A stretch of DNA of 64,000 bases from Casuarina equisetifolia (Eukaryota; Streptophyta; Magnoliopsida; Fagales; Casuarinaceae). The DNA lies in NCBI GenBank assembly GCA_028551475.1, contig CM052357.1, forward strand, positions 8,479,931-8,543,930, given 5' to 3'. Positions 49,191 to 61,264 of this stretch are shown in pieces; the stretch's first letter is position 1; each line of letters begins with the position of its first letter. A program made the translations under genes and the position numbers. The notes beneath the pieces were generated by a model. It saw only the letters and a program-made list of their open reading frames with translations, was not told the DNA's origin and did no database searches.

Positions 49191-52100
49191 ACAATGGCTC
49201 TACGTTGGTCCTATGCATTCAGGTGCCCTTTTGGCCTTTGGCATTTTTTGCCAAGTAGCCCTTTCCACAGGTTGCCCTTTTCGTGGTTTGATCTCCGGAT
49301 GTGGGTTTTCTGCCATAAACCACCTTATAAAGAGATAGGTAGTGAGCCCTATGTATGCTGGTATTGTAGAAATACTTAGCCCATAATAGCCATCTTACCC
49401 ATTCTTCAAGAAGATTCAAGGTAAAGTATCTAAGATAAACTTTTAAGGTTTTGTTTACGACCTTCAATTGCCTATCAATTTAAAAGATGATAAATAGTGA
49501 AAAAATTAAACTGGTTACCTTGAAGTTCAAACAATTGTCTCCAAAAGCTACTAGTAAAGACCACATCTATATCACACACTATGCTTTTAGGCATCTCATA
49601 GAGCTTGAAGATATTCTAAAAAAAAAACTTGAGCAACATTAGAAAAGCTTAAAGATATTGTGTAGGGGTGAGACATGGGAATAAAGTGTCCTAACTTGGA
49701 GAATCTGTCAATAACTATTAGAATAACTTACTTCCTTTTTGCAGCTGGTAAACCTTTAATAAAATCCATAGAAATCTCTTCCCATACTTAAGCTTGAATT
49801 GGAAAAGGTTGTAGTAGACCATTAGGCTTGGTATTCTAGCATTTAACTTGTTGGCAAACCTTACATTCTTGAACAAAATTCTGGACAATTTCTTTCATAT
49901 TTCCTAATAAAAGAGACCTTCACTCATTGTAATGTCTTTGGTACCCTCAAGAGTAGCTCTATGGATTTCTTGCAAAATAATCAATATAAGAGCAAAAGTT
50001 TTTGCAAAAATATTATGTTTTGATAAAAAAATTACTCAATTCTTGTACTGTTAGTCATTCCCAGTCTCCCCCATGCTTATTTTACTTATCATCTCATGAG
50101 ATTCCTAGCTTATGGGGACCTTTTCCTAAATGGTGTTTAACCATTTTGAAATTGGAATTGGAACTAAAATGGCCTGTAGTGTCCCATGTTCATCACTAAT
50201 TGACTGATTACTTTCACCATACTTAAAGACCTTCGAGTGAATGATAACTTTTTTACCCTTATATTGGTTTTTTTTTTCTTCTTCATTGTTTTTCTCTCCA
50301 ATCTTATGTTCCTCTTCTTGTAGTCTATGCAACCAAGAACCAACTATAGGTGATAGATTTGATACCTTAGGTTGTCTTTCATCTAGACTTATATGGTTTG
50401 CATCCTTCCTAAATAAAGCATTAACAACAACATTCTCTTTTCCTTGCTTAAATTGTATATCAAAATCATACTCTACCAATTTAATCAACTACTTTTGTTA
50501 AGTTGGAGTGGTGATTTTCTAATTCTAAAGGTTTTGAAGACTCTTTTGATCCATCTTAATCACAAATCGTCTTCCTAATAAGTACTGCCGCCATTTCTTA
50601 ATTGCCATAATTAATGCTAGAAGCTCCTTTTCATATGTTGACAACAACAAATTCTTCCCTTTGAAAGCTTGGTTGAAGTAACCTAAAGGTTGTTGATTAT
50701 GACTTAAGACTGCTCCCATTACTAAAACATTGGCATCACATTCTATTGTGAAGTCAAGAGAAAAATCTGGTAATCTAAGTGTTAGTGCTTTGGTCATCCT
50801 TTTCTTTGGCTCATTAAAAGTTGTTTCTGCTACTTCATTCCATATGAATGCTTCCTTTTTTAATAATATGGTTAGTAAGGCTGCCACAATACCATAATCT
50901 CTTATGAATTTTCTATAATACCCAGTCAATCCCAAAAACCCTCTTTGTGCCTTCACATTATTTAGAATTAACAAATCCATCATTGTAGAATTGAGGTTAC
51001 CCTAAATGCACATTTTTCCTTTTTGACAAATAATTGGTTTGTTCTTAACTTCTTAAACACCAATCTAACGTGCTTAACATGTTCCTCCTAGCTTTTACTA
51101 AACACTAGAATGTCATAGAAAAACTAAAACAAAGCTACCAAGATAGTCTTTGAATACCTTATTCATTAAACTTTGAAATTTTGAAGGGGCATTACAAAGG
51201 GCAAACAACATAACAAAGAACTTATAATATTCTTATAGAGTTTGCAAGGTCATTTTTTCCACATCTCTATAGCATATTATGATATGGTGATATCCAGATC
51301 GTAAGTCTAGTTTTGTAAATAGTTTGGTCCCATTCAATTCGTCCAAAAGCTCATTTACTACTAGTATAGGGAAACCATCCTTCACAGTTTCGTTATTTAA
51401 AGACCTATAATCCATACTCATTCTCCAAGATCCATCCTTTTTTCTTATTAAAATTATTGGTGAGGAAAAGAGGCTACTACTATCACAGACAATACCTTTA
51501 GACAACATTTCTTGCACCAATTTTTCAATTTCCAATTTCTACACATAAGGATACCTATAGGGCTTGTTCTTGATAACCTTGTTTTCATCCTTTAACACAA
51601 TCTTATGCTTGTGTGCTCTAAGAGGAGGTAATTTGTATGGCTTCTAGAAAATTTCCTTATAATTGTCGAGCAAGGCAATAAATTATTTTGGTCAAGACTT
51701 ATCAATTGACTTCCCAAGAGCCTAATCTACTATCTTTAACTATAAAACAACTTTTTCTTTTGATTCCATAACAACTTACTCAGCTTAATACCCTTTATCA
51801 CTTTATTAGGTTGTCTCTTTTCACCTAATAGTGTAACCTTTTCACCTTTCCACATGAATGACATCATTAATTAAGAGAACTCCCAATTAATTAATCCTAA
51901 GGCCTCTAACCATTGAATTCCTAAAATAACTCATGTTTGGGCAAAAGTAGTACCAAAACATCAACTTCTGGCTTAACCCTTTGCAATTCAACGGCATTGC
52001 TTTATCTTTTTTAACCAAAAATCATTGGCATTGCTTAAGGGTCAAAATTTCATCTTTAATGTATGAGAGTGTGTGTCCTACATTAACTAGTTGTAGAAAA

Positions 52101-52300
52101 TTAGAGATCTTAGCAATGTAAACTTTAATGATGTTGCTTCAATCAACATGGAATATCTTCCTTCCTCTAAGCAAGAGATATGATTGATAAGCTTTGGATT
52201 TTCTCCTTTGACTTCCTAGAATTAGGATGCTTTTCTTATGTCCTTCACGCGTGTTAGGTTTGAAGCTTATTGATGGGAATGATGACCATAAGAGTTGTTA
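49191..52300 (-). mobile_element. Decayed gypsy pol fragment
   Basis: The minus strand holds remnants of protease (about 51.8-52.2 kb), reverse transcriptase (about 50.9-51.7 kb), RNase H (about 50.1-50.9 kb) and integrase (about 49.2-50.0 kb) in Ty3/gypsy order, related to the chromovirus at 40.4 kb. I see no LTR at either end. It is much more decayed than that element, with many breaks. Confidence 0.85.
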
Positions 52301-52975
52301 TATTTGGAAATTAGTTATTTTTTCTTTAACTTATTCTTCTTTTAAGTAAAATAAATTTATATAATTAATAGGTAAGTGTACATGATAAGAGTAAGAGTAC
52401 ACCTCTAGATCAAGACCACAAGCAACATCACATGAATAAAAAATGACTTATCTAACCTCCAAGTATGCTAAATATTAAAGTTTTCAATTATTTTGGGCAT
52501 CCTAAAAAATTTCTCTAATAAGACTTTTAATAACTTCAACAGTAAAATTTTTGGAATTAACCATGTATCAAAAGTTTTGTTATTTATTTCCTTTCAAATA
52601 ACATAAACAAATGAAGCAAATACAAATTTTAAAATAGTTACCTTGAAACTTTTCCTTTTTACATGGTGAAGAAACTAGTTAAATTTTACATTTTGAGATA
52701 GATAAAATGATTGTATGTTGAAAGTAAGATCTCTAAATATTCCCATATTATTATAAAGTATAAGCACCCTATAAAAATGTGGTCCCTAAATTTGTATGAC
52801 ATGCAACATAGGTACCAACTCTTATCTTTAAATGTTCTAAAAAATTAAAATCTATCCCTTGTCACTAACTCATCCTACATAGCTAGTCATAATACTATAA
52901 ATGGATGGAAAATTACAAAATTAAACCATATAATTTCATACTAATCCACTTTAGAGCCTTCGGAAATAATAACTT
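52301..52975. other. AT-rich spacer between retroelements
   Basis: No gene or repeat recognised. Very AT-rich, probably decayed retroelement or intergenic DNA. Confidence 0.4.
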
Positions 52976-53216
52976 TGTTAAAATAGCTTAAAACAATAAA
53001 TATAAGACACAACAAAGATAATGACAACCATTTATGGAACACACATTAGTGTTATGTATTAACAATTTGCTCTTAAACAATGATACATGTTTTGCACATT
53101 AAATACATAGAAGAATGAAAAAAAAACTAATGGGCATGTTATTTAACCAACAAACCATTAAAACATAAAACAATGATATAAGAAAATGGCCCACAACACC
53201 ATCATAAATTTCAACA
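52976..53216 (-). repeat. 3' LTR of the copia element
   Basis: 241 bp, paired with 57194-57432 at about 85% identity. Confidence 0.88.
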
Positions 53217-56200
53217 CTCCCCCTCAAGCTGAAGATTTATATAAATCAAATACTTCAAGCTTGAACAATAAATGATTGTGTTATGGGCTATACAAAGCTT
53301 TAGTAAATAAATATGTGGGTTGTTCTCACTTGTTAATGTAACAAGTCTTTATAATTCCTTTTTGAATTTTTTCTTGCACAAAATGGTAAACCACCTTAAT
53401 GTGTTTTGTCCTTTGATGAAAAATGGGATTTGATGCAATGTGCCTAGCTGCCTCATTATCACAAAATAACAGAATGAGGCAAGGAATATTCATATCGAGG
53501 TCCCAAAAAAGCTCTAGAAGCCAAATAACCTCATGTCCCATGTATTACATAGCTCTATATTCTGACTTGGCTGATGATCGAGATATGGTTGGTTGCTTCT
53601 ATAACTTAACATAATAACATGTTACACATTTTCGCAACATGGGCAAGTCGTATAATTTGAATCATAATGGGAAGAGAGCTCCAGTCATGAAGAAGATGAG
53701 AGAACTATCCCAAGTTAAGGGGTTCCTTTAATGTACTTTAGTAACCTTATAGCTGCATCCATGTGTGAACGCTTAGGTGAGTGCGTAAATTGACTGAGGT
53801 GCTAGACTGTGAAAGAAATATCTGGTCTAGTATGTGTCAAGTATAACAATTTACCAATCACCTTTTAAAAAGGTCAATGATCCTCAAGGACTGGATCATG
53901 CTTCCCATCAGGATCTCCCTCATCAAACTCTATTGTGATTAACTTCAAATTCTGCTTTAAAGGGGTTACAACAAGTTTTAACCCTTAAAGTCTAGCCTCA
54001 GACACTAACTCTAATGCATACTTGCATTGACTAAGATAGATACCTTTGGGAAATTGAGTTATCTTTATCCCAAGAAAATATTTACATTAGTCGAGATCTT
54101 TCATATGAAACATTAAGTGAAAATACCTCTTAAACTCCAAAATGGTTGAAGTGTTATTTCCTGTCACTAAGATATCATTAACATAAAATAAGAGGATGAT
54201 GAATGAATCTCTAGTCCATTGGTGAATAGAGCATAGTCGTACAATAATTGTCGAAAGCCTTTTGTGAGAAATACCTTTGTAAACTTTGCATACCACCACC
54301 TTAAGGCTTGCTTCAACCTATATATTGATTTCCTTGAATGACATACTGATCGCTCCCCCTAAAGAGGAAAACTAAGTGGAAGCTGTATATAAACTTCTTC
54401 CACTAAATCTCCATGCAAGAAGGCACTCTAAACATTTAATTGATGAAGGTACAAGTTTTTGATAGATTCAATGCTCATAACTACTTTGATAGTCATTAAC
54501 TTCACAACTAGAGAGAAGGTTTCATCATAGACAACACCTTCTCGTTGTGTGTACTCTTTGGCAACTAAGTGAGCTCTATACCTTTCTACAATATCATTTG
54601 CACATACTTCACCTTATACACCCATTTACATCTAATAGCTCTTCAACTAGGTGGAAGTGATACTACATCCTATGTACGATTAGCCTTAAGGGCTGATAAC
54701 TCATGATCCATAACATCAACCTAATGATTATCCTTAAGTGTTTGATGATATGTCTCAAGCTCAGTAATAGTGAAGATTAAGGCAATAAATTTCTGGTAAT
54801 GAGGGTAAAAATGATCAAGAGATATATGGTATGATATAAGGTAATGACTATTCGACCCTATGGAGGTGGTCGAACATATATAGTCGGTAGTCCAAATGGA
54901 AGGACATGTGGGTTGTTATGATCACTGAACAACTATTGGTGGTTGTACTAGAGAAGGTTCCATAGCTAGTTCAGAAGGTTAACTTAGTCTTACAAATTGA
55001 GGAGGATCAACAAGCTAAGAATGTGTACCTAAATGTGGTGTGTTGGCCCTTAAAGAGGGCTCCAAGGGTGTTTTTTGAGGTGGGGTTTGTGATGTACTTA
55101 AAAAGCACTCCGGTGGAATAGGTAGTGGATCGCATGAATGGGTGATGTTTGGGATTGGTGTAGCTTGATTCAAGGGAGAATAATAAGAAGATTCTGAGGG
55201 CTGACTTAGAAAGAATGAAAAATAATATTCATAAAAAATGACACCATGACTCAAACAATCTTCTGCTAGCCAAATCATAAACTTTGTAACCTTTTTGCAT
55301 AAAAGGATTGCTAAGAAACATATATGGTATGGCCCTTGGAGAGAATTTATCTCTAGGATGAAAACATCTGGCATAACATTTGCATCCAAAGACTTGTAAA
55401 TGATCCAATAAAGGGATTGTCTTATGCAATATCTCAAAAGGAGATTAATTCCCAAGCATGACATTGGGTAATCGATTAATAATGTGGGTAGCTATCAAAA
55501 TACAGTCTCTAAAAAAATGTGCAAGGATATGAACTTGAAACTTCAAGGCTCATGCAACATCTAATAAGTGGCAATGCTTGTGTTCTACCACCCTATTTTG
55601 CTAGGAGTATGCACATAAGAACTCTCATGATATATCCCATGAGATACCAAAAAGGAAGAACACATGGTGAAAATTTTTTTTTGTGTCATTGTCAGAACAA
55701 ATGCATTTGATTAAGGCACCATGTTGGTTTTGGACCATGGAAATAAAAGATTGAATGGTAGGAAATACTTGGTTTTTAAAACGTAAAAGGAAAGTCCAAG
55801 TTATGCATCAGAAATCATCAATAATGGTTAAAAAAAGTGTGACTTGTCATGATTAGGTTCCTTATAAATCCATATGCACAAGGTCAAAAACAGTGCGGCT
55901 TAATGTTTAGCATTATGGGAAAACAAATCAAGTCTATTTTGCCAATGGGTAAATAGAATAAGAAAAAAAATCAGGACATTCTATATGCTTCCTATGTGTG
56001 CAATAACACTTTTGAAAGCTATGTCCCAAACGTCTATGATATAAAATATAACTAGAGTTAAAACTATCATTATATAAATTGTTCACATTTGCATAAGACA
56101 AAAGAGAATGAACAATATGCAAGGCACATGCAAAGCAAGAAGACAATTCATGAAAAATGGGTTGTAAAAAATAAAGCCCTTGCACTACTTTACCCAATTC

Positions 56201-57193
56201 AATCACTTGCTAGTTGTATGATTAAGAAAAATACAACAATCATCCAAGAATATAACAATGCAATTGCAATCAAAAGTGTGGAAGACTACAATGTGACTAA
56301 AGCATCATACCTTTATAATTCCCCAATGATTGTGATGTTGATCTACTATGGAATTGATTTAAGTTAAGTGAAAGACCTAGAAATTGTGGCCCTATGGGAT
56401 GCATTGTAGTTGAGCTCATAAAAAAAGTATTCCCAAGCTAATTCTGAGATGCTAATTGTTGATCTTGAGCTTGAAATGCATGCTTATAAACATACCCTTT
56501 TTTAGCTTGGAATGGACTATATGAAATTGGGATTGGCCAAAATTGGTTCATTCCTTGTTGTCCATGAGATATCAGGGTTGTAATGGAAATAGGCTTAGTT
56601 GTACCCTAATAAAATATTTGGGGAACTTATGATTGAAGACCATAGAATGGGCTAGGTGCTTGTTGCCTATTAAAAGTTAAAAAAGAAGGCCCATTTATTA
56701 CTCCAAAGAAAGGTGCATTTGGTGTACCAAAGAGGCCTACATATGAGCCAACCATTTGGCCTGCACTTAAGGCAACAACAATGCTTATGTTTGCATTGTT
56801 GTCGATTTGGAGTACTTGACTGCTGAAAGAAGCCTTCATCTTCAAGAGTTTAAACAAGGTAGGTTTTTAAAAAGGAACACAAACTATTCACTTTGTTGGC
56901 AACAGTAGAAACGTAAAAAACCCCTATTTCACTATGAAATCACCATAAATGGTGCCAAATAGTGGAAGCCAAATTAGAAAAGGACAAATGGAAAAAAGGC
57001 AATTGGTGGGATAAAGGTGTATTTGTCCATAAGATACAAATGAAAGCTGACTAAAGAAAACAAATGATTGAAGGCAACCATAACCAAAAAAAAAAAAAAA
57101 GGTCGACATTCGATGGTGGCATAGTTGAATAGAATGGTTTAGGACCAGAAAATAGGAAAGAAATATTTTATCCCATAACCTGCTTTGATACTA

Positions 57194-57432
57194 TGTAAAA
57201 ATAGTTGAAAGCAATAACTAGAAGACACAATAAAGATGGTGACAACCATTTGTGGAAAGCACACCAATGCTGTGTATTCATAATTCCCTTTTAAACAATG
57301 ATACATGTTTTAAACATTAAATACATAGAAGAATGAAAAAAACTAATGGGCATGTTACCTAACCAATGGGCCATTAAAACTTAAAACAATGATAAAAGGA
57401 AATGACCCACAACACCATAATAGATTTTAACA
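57194..57432 (-). repeat. 5' LTR of the copia element
   Basis: 239 bp. Its inner edge is followed by the tRNA-Met-type primer-binding site. Confidence 0.88.
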
Positions 57433-57719
57433 AGCTTTCTTAGCAAATTTTAATACAAGTACTTTCCATCAAACAAAATGGTCCATACATGCTTATCTTT
57501 TACTATATAATTTAGCTTTAAAAAAGTATTAATATTACTTCTATTTCATAAGATCTTCTGTTGGTAGGCAATTTTTACCCTCTATGCCTAATTTTCATTA
57601 CTATCTTTGCATCCTTAGGTATTATTAAATTTATGAGAACTTAATAAGTTTTATTTAGATCCAATAGTAATGCATTGGATAATTATTGAGATTGAGATTT
57701 TATACTTGGTAGTATTTGA
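57433..57719. other. AT-rich flank of the copia element
   Basis: No gene or repeat recognised. It leads into the truncated end of the SDR pseudogene. Confidence 0.4.
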
Positions 57720-58482
57720 AAAATAACTTGGTAAAAGGAAAACAATGTTGCCTTTACAACATCACATGTCTTGAACACCACCCTTTTTAGATTTGTTGTG
57801 GGACATATTAGGTTTTCCACTGTCTCCTTGTCCTGTATTTTGGACACATTCCTTAGCAAAGGAGTTGGCACACCTGTGGGTGATATGCAATTCACTCGTA
57901 TTCCATGTTACCCTATCTCCATGCACATATTCTTAGTTAGATCCACCACAACATGCTTGGATGTCGTGTAGATATGCATGGTTTCTCCATGAATCATTGA
58001 CATAGAGTTTGATGTAAAGAGAATGTTTCCCTTTTTGGTTAGGATCATTGCTTTGGCAATGTGTTTGGTGGCTAGGAATCCTCTCATGATGTTGACGTTA
58101 AAGACCTTGCTAAATTTCTCGTGATTAAAATGTAAGGTACCATAGTCCATGTTAGTAATCCTAGCATTATTGAACATTATGTCCAGTTTGCCATGCTTTA
58201 AGACCATAATTTTGACATCATTTTTTACATTAGGTTTGCTGGTGACATTGCAATGCACATAGGAAATGTCATTGTTGTTCTTTAATATTCAAGATGACCT
58301 TGGTCACACTGTTTGCTGGTGACATTGCAATGCATATAGGAAATGTCATTGTTGTTGCCAATGTCACAGCAAATAGTGTGACCAAGGTCATCTTGGATAT
58401 CAGAGATGACAACTTTATCACCATGTTGAATTAATAGCTTTGTCGCAGTCTTGCCAATTCTACCGGCGCTTTTAGTAATCAA
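57720..58482 (-). pseudogene. Decayed SDR paralogue with internal rearrangement
   Basis: The minus strand shows a broken copy of the SDR at 46.2 kb: remains of the cofactor loop (AGRIGKTATKLLIQHG), DIQDDLGH, LDIMFNNA, ILFTSNSMSMIHGE, YTTSKH (active-site Tyr and Lys still present) and CISPTGVPTPLLRNV. The C-terminal substrate and GLNLVLDGG part is missing, as is exon 1. Several frame breaks are present. Between the first and second parts a 46-bp segment is duplicated (58234-58279 and 58311-58356) around a 20-bp inverted piece (58290-58309 matches 58376-58395 reversed), so the copy has also been rearranged. Not functional. Confidence 0.92.
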
Positions 58483-60640
58483 TGTTGAGCATATGGAAAT
58501 TCCTATTAAATCTTTCTAATATAGGGCCTTTGACAGTGTCCTGCCTTTTTTTATATTACTCTAGGATCTAAACCTTTCAACATTCTATGACTTTTAGGCA
58601 TGTTTGACAAGTTTAGGAAAAGCAAGGACTACTGGAGTGCCCCTGCTCAAAGCTTGTAGAGAGAAATAAACCAAAATGATTTACTCGTCCTTTAAAATTG
58701 ATGCCTTTAGGGATGTTTTTTGAGCTGAAATTTATAGCGCATTGCAAATACAAAGACATTACTCAAATGTCTCAAGAGTATGATATAATTATAGAAACAA
58801 CTAAATGCAATGTAAATGGTTGAGATATATTTACTTCTTGCATCAAATGCAGTATAACTTATACTAGCACCCAGTAATGAAGGCATTTAAATAGCTTCAA
58901 AAATAATTAACCAAAAAGGAAAGTGTTAGGTTTAGAATATAGGGATCGTTGCATCGACTTGGATTGAAGGACAACATCCTTTATCCACAGTTAGTGTTTG
59001 TTCTTTTTACCTATAGTGTAGAGAAAGCTTTGGATTTAACATAGCCTATATTCATAAAGACAAAAACATCTCAAGGAATTGAAGTTTAGGTTTACAAAAT
59101 CTACTTATCATTTAGTGTTGCCTTTTTTTAGAACCCAGCCATTTGTCTTATTGACTAACTAGGTGGCTTTTGGCAAATGTATACATAAAGCACATATAGA
59201 AGCATGCACCTCACCTAAGCATGGTATACATGCTTACCCCCCTTATACTTCATTAATGAACATAAAACAAACATGTTTCTCCCTTTGCCATTCTCCTTTT
59301 AGCTTTGTTCCCATGTTGGCGTGTCTACATTAAGGCTGGACATTAGCTTTGAGGTAACACTGCATCCCTAAGTGATGACCTTGTCCTCAAGGTCAAAAGT
59401 AGGGAATCAATGCTTCATTTTTTTGATAGTCTCCTATGTGGCACCATCAAATGGTTAGAACATAAGGGACATGCTTTACAACCCTTCACTGTAGAACTAG
59501 CTCTAGGCTTGTTGAGTATTCTTTGTCCTCGTTTATGAACATTGGTAACTTGACCTTTATCTAGGCCAAAGGTTGAACCCACCTTTTTAATTGAGACATG
59601 TGGAACATAGGGTGAATCTAACTATCTAATGGAAGATGAAGCATGTATGCGATGGGACCAACTTTCTCCAAAATCTTGTAGGGACTAAAGAACCTTGGAA
59701 AAAGCTTTCTTTTCCTTCTATGGGACATTGTGGTCTGTTTGCATGCTAGAGCCATAGGAAAACTCTTTCACCCATTTCAAAGGTGGTCTTTGTCTGCTTC
59801 CTATCAAAGAATACCTTTATTGGGTTTTAAACTTCTTAAAGCTAGTACCTTAGCTACCTATGTACTTCATCGTGGTTTTATAGCTAGTGATTTACTATCA
59901 CTTCTCATGCCCACCCAGGTATATAAGAGAGTAAGGTTAGAGGAGGCTTCCTAAACACTAATTCATACAAGGTCTTCCTAGTTGATGGTTTAATGTTGGT
60001 ATTATTGTAGTATTTTGTCCAAGGAATCTAGCAAGCCTAGTCCTTAGGCTTGTCTCTTATGAAACATTGGAGATAAGTTTCTAGGGATTGATTGGCCACT
60101 TCTATTTGACCATCCATTTGGGGATGGTAGGCAAAAGAAAACCTGAAACTAGTTACGTAGAGTCGGAAGAGTTTAGTCCAGAATTTGTCGGTAAACATGG
60201 GGTTGATCATAAGTGATGAACTTAGGCGGTTTGAATAAACAAAATATCTGATCAAAGAATAGAGCAGCCACTATTTCAGCCATATATGGGTGGGATAGAG
60301 TGAGAAACTTTGCGAATTTAGTCAGTCGGTGAACCACCACATATATTGAATTCTTTCCAAGTGATGGAGGAAGTTCATCAATGAAGTCCATTGATATTTC
60401 TTCCTAAAGGTTTTCTAGAATCGAAACGGATTCTAATAAGCTTGACGGAAAGTTATTCTACCATTTCTCTTATTGGCAAACCATACAATTTATGACAAAT
60501 TCTAGTACATCTTGTTGAAGGTATTTTTGAAAAAAAAAAATAGATTGAACTCGTTATAGACTTTTATGGAAGCCTTTGTGGGTATACCTATGGATTGGTT
60601 TCTATTTGGATTAAAAATCTCAGAATATATCTATAATTAT
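58483..60640 (-). mobile_element. Gypsy 3' part: integrase, chromodomain and LTR-like DNA
   Basis: The minus strand encodes integrase remnants (about 60.0-60.5 kb, with MDFIDELPPS, VVHRLTKFAKF and YHPQMDGQIEVANQSLETYL) followed by a connection and chromodomain-like region (about 59.35-59.95 kb). The interval 58.49-59.34 kb probably holds the 3' LTR, but I could not find its partner. The element is a chromovirus unlike the one at 40.4 kb and is strongly decayed. It likely continues at 63.0 kb after an interruption. Confidence 0.75.
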
Positions 60641-60785
60641 TTCAAAATATAAATAATAAATATATAGTTTCAAAATACTTTTTAAGATAAAGAATGATAT
60701 TAGTTCGAGAACTATATCTACATCAATTCTCATTCCTTAGGAATTAAATTTAATTCCATTAATTACTTTTCAAAATTTTTTTTTC

Positions 60786-61264
60786 CTGTTGGGGTCAATA
60801 AGGTCATGAAAAAATTTCAATTTATTCATCTCTTTACATATAATGGATTTGCCTAGATCAATACATGATTTTCTTTTAGTCTTTTTGGGATATGTTATTA
60901 TATTAGCAAGTATGGGGGTAATATTACTTATTAACCCAATTTATTCTACTTTTTCGTTGGGACTGGTTCTTGTTTGTACATCTTTATTCTATATTCTATC
61001 AAACTCTCATTTTGTATTTGCCACATAGCTCCTTATTTATGTAAGAGCTATAAACAATTTAATTATATTTGTTGTCATTTTCATGAATGATTCATAATAT
61101 TACAAAGATTTTAATCTTTGGACTGTTGGGAATGGGTTTACTTTATTGGTTTGTATAGGTATTTTTGTTTCACTAATGACTACTATTTTGGATATGTCAT
61201 GGTATGAGATTATTTGGACTACAAGATCAAACTAGATTATAGAACAAGATTTGATAAGTAATTG
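60786..61264 (+). pseudogene. ndhG: Nuclear insert of chloroplast ndhG fragment
   Basis: The plus strand matches plastid ndhG, a subunit of the chloroplast NADH dehydrogenase-like complex, from its upstream leader through about the first 140 of 176 codons. It reads [16 protein letters not shown] at 60843, then [50 protein letters not shown] and IIEQDLISN. In-frame stops and substitutions show that it is dead. The plastid gene is in the small single-copy region and psbD is in the large one, so this is probably a separate transfer. Confidence 0.92.

Larger units (their letters stand above)
52976..57432 (-). mobile_element. Ty1/copia LTR retrotransposon, complete ends, strongly decayed
   Basis: The ends are LTRs of 241 and 239 bp with TGT...ACA termini. 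The flanking five bases are AACTT and AGCTT, a target duplication with one change. On the minus strand the order is: primer-binding site next to the 5' LTR (TAGTATCAAAGC, tRNA-Met type), gag remnant (about 56.6-56.9 kb), integrase region (about 55.2-56.2 kb, with HLQVFGCKCYA and GYKVYDL), reverse transcriptase (about 53.9-54.4 kb, YVNDILVTGN) and RNase H (about 53.3-53.6 kb, CDNEAARHIASNP), then a purine tract TTGAGGGGGAG against the 3' LTR. Integrase before RT makes it copia. It carries many breaks. The LTRs differ at about 15% of positions by hand count, so it is three to four times older than the chromovirus at 40.4 kb. Confidence 0.92.
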
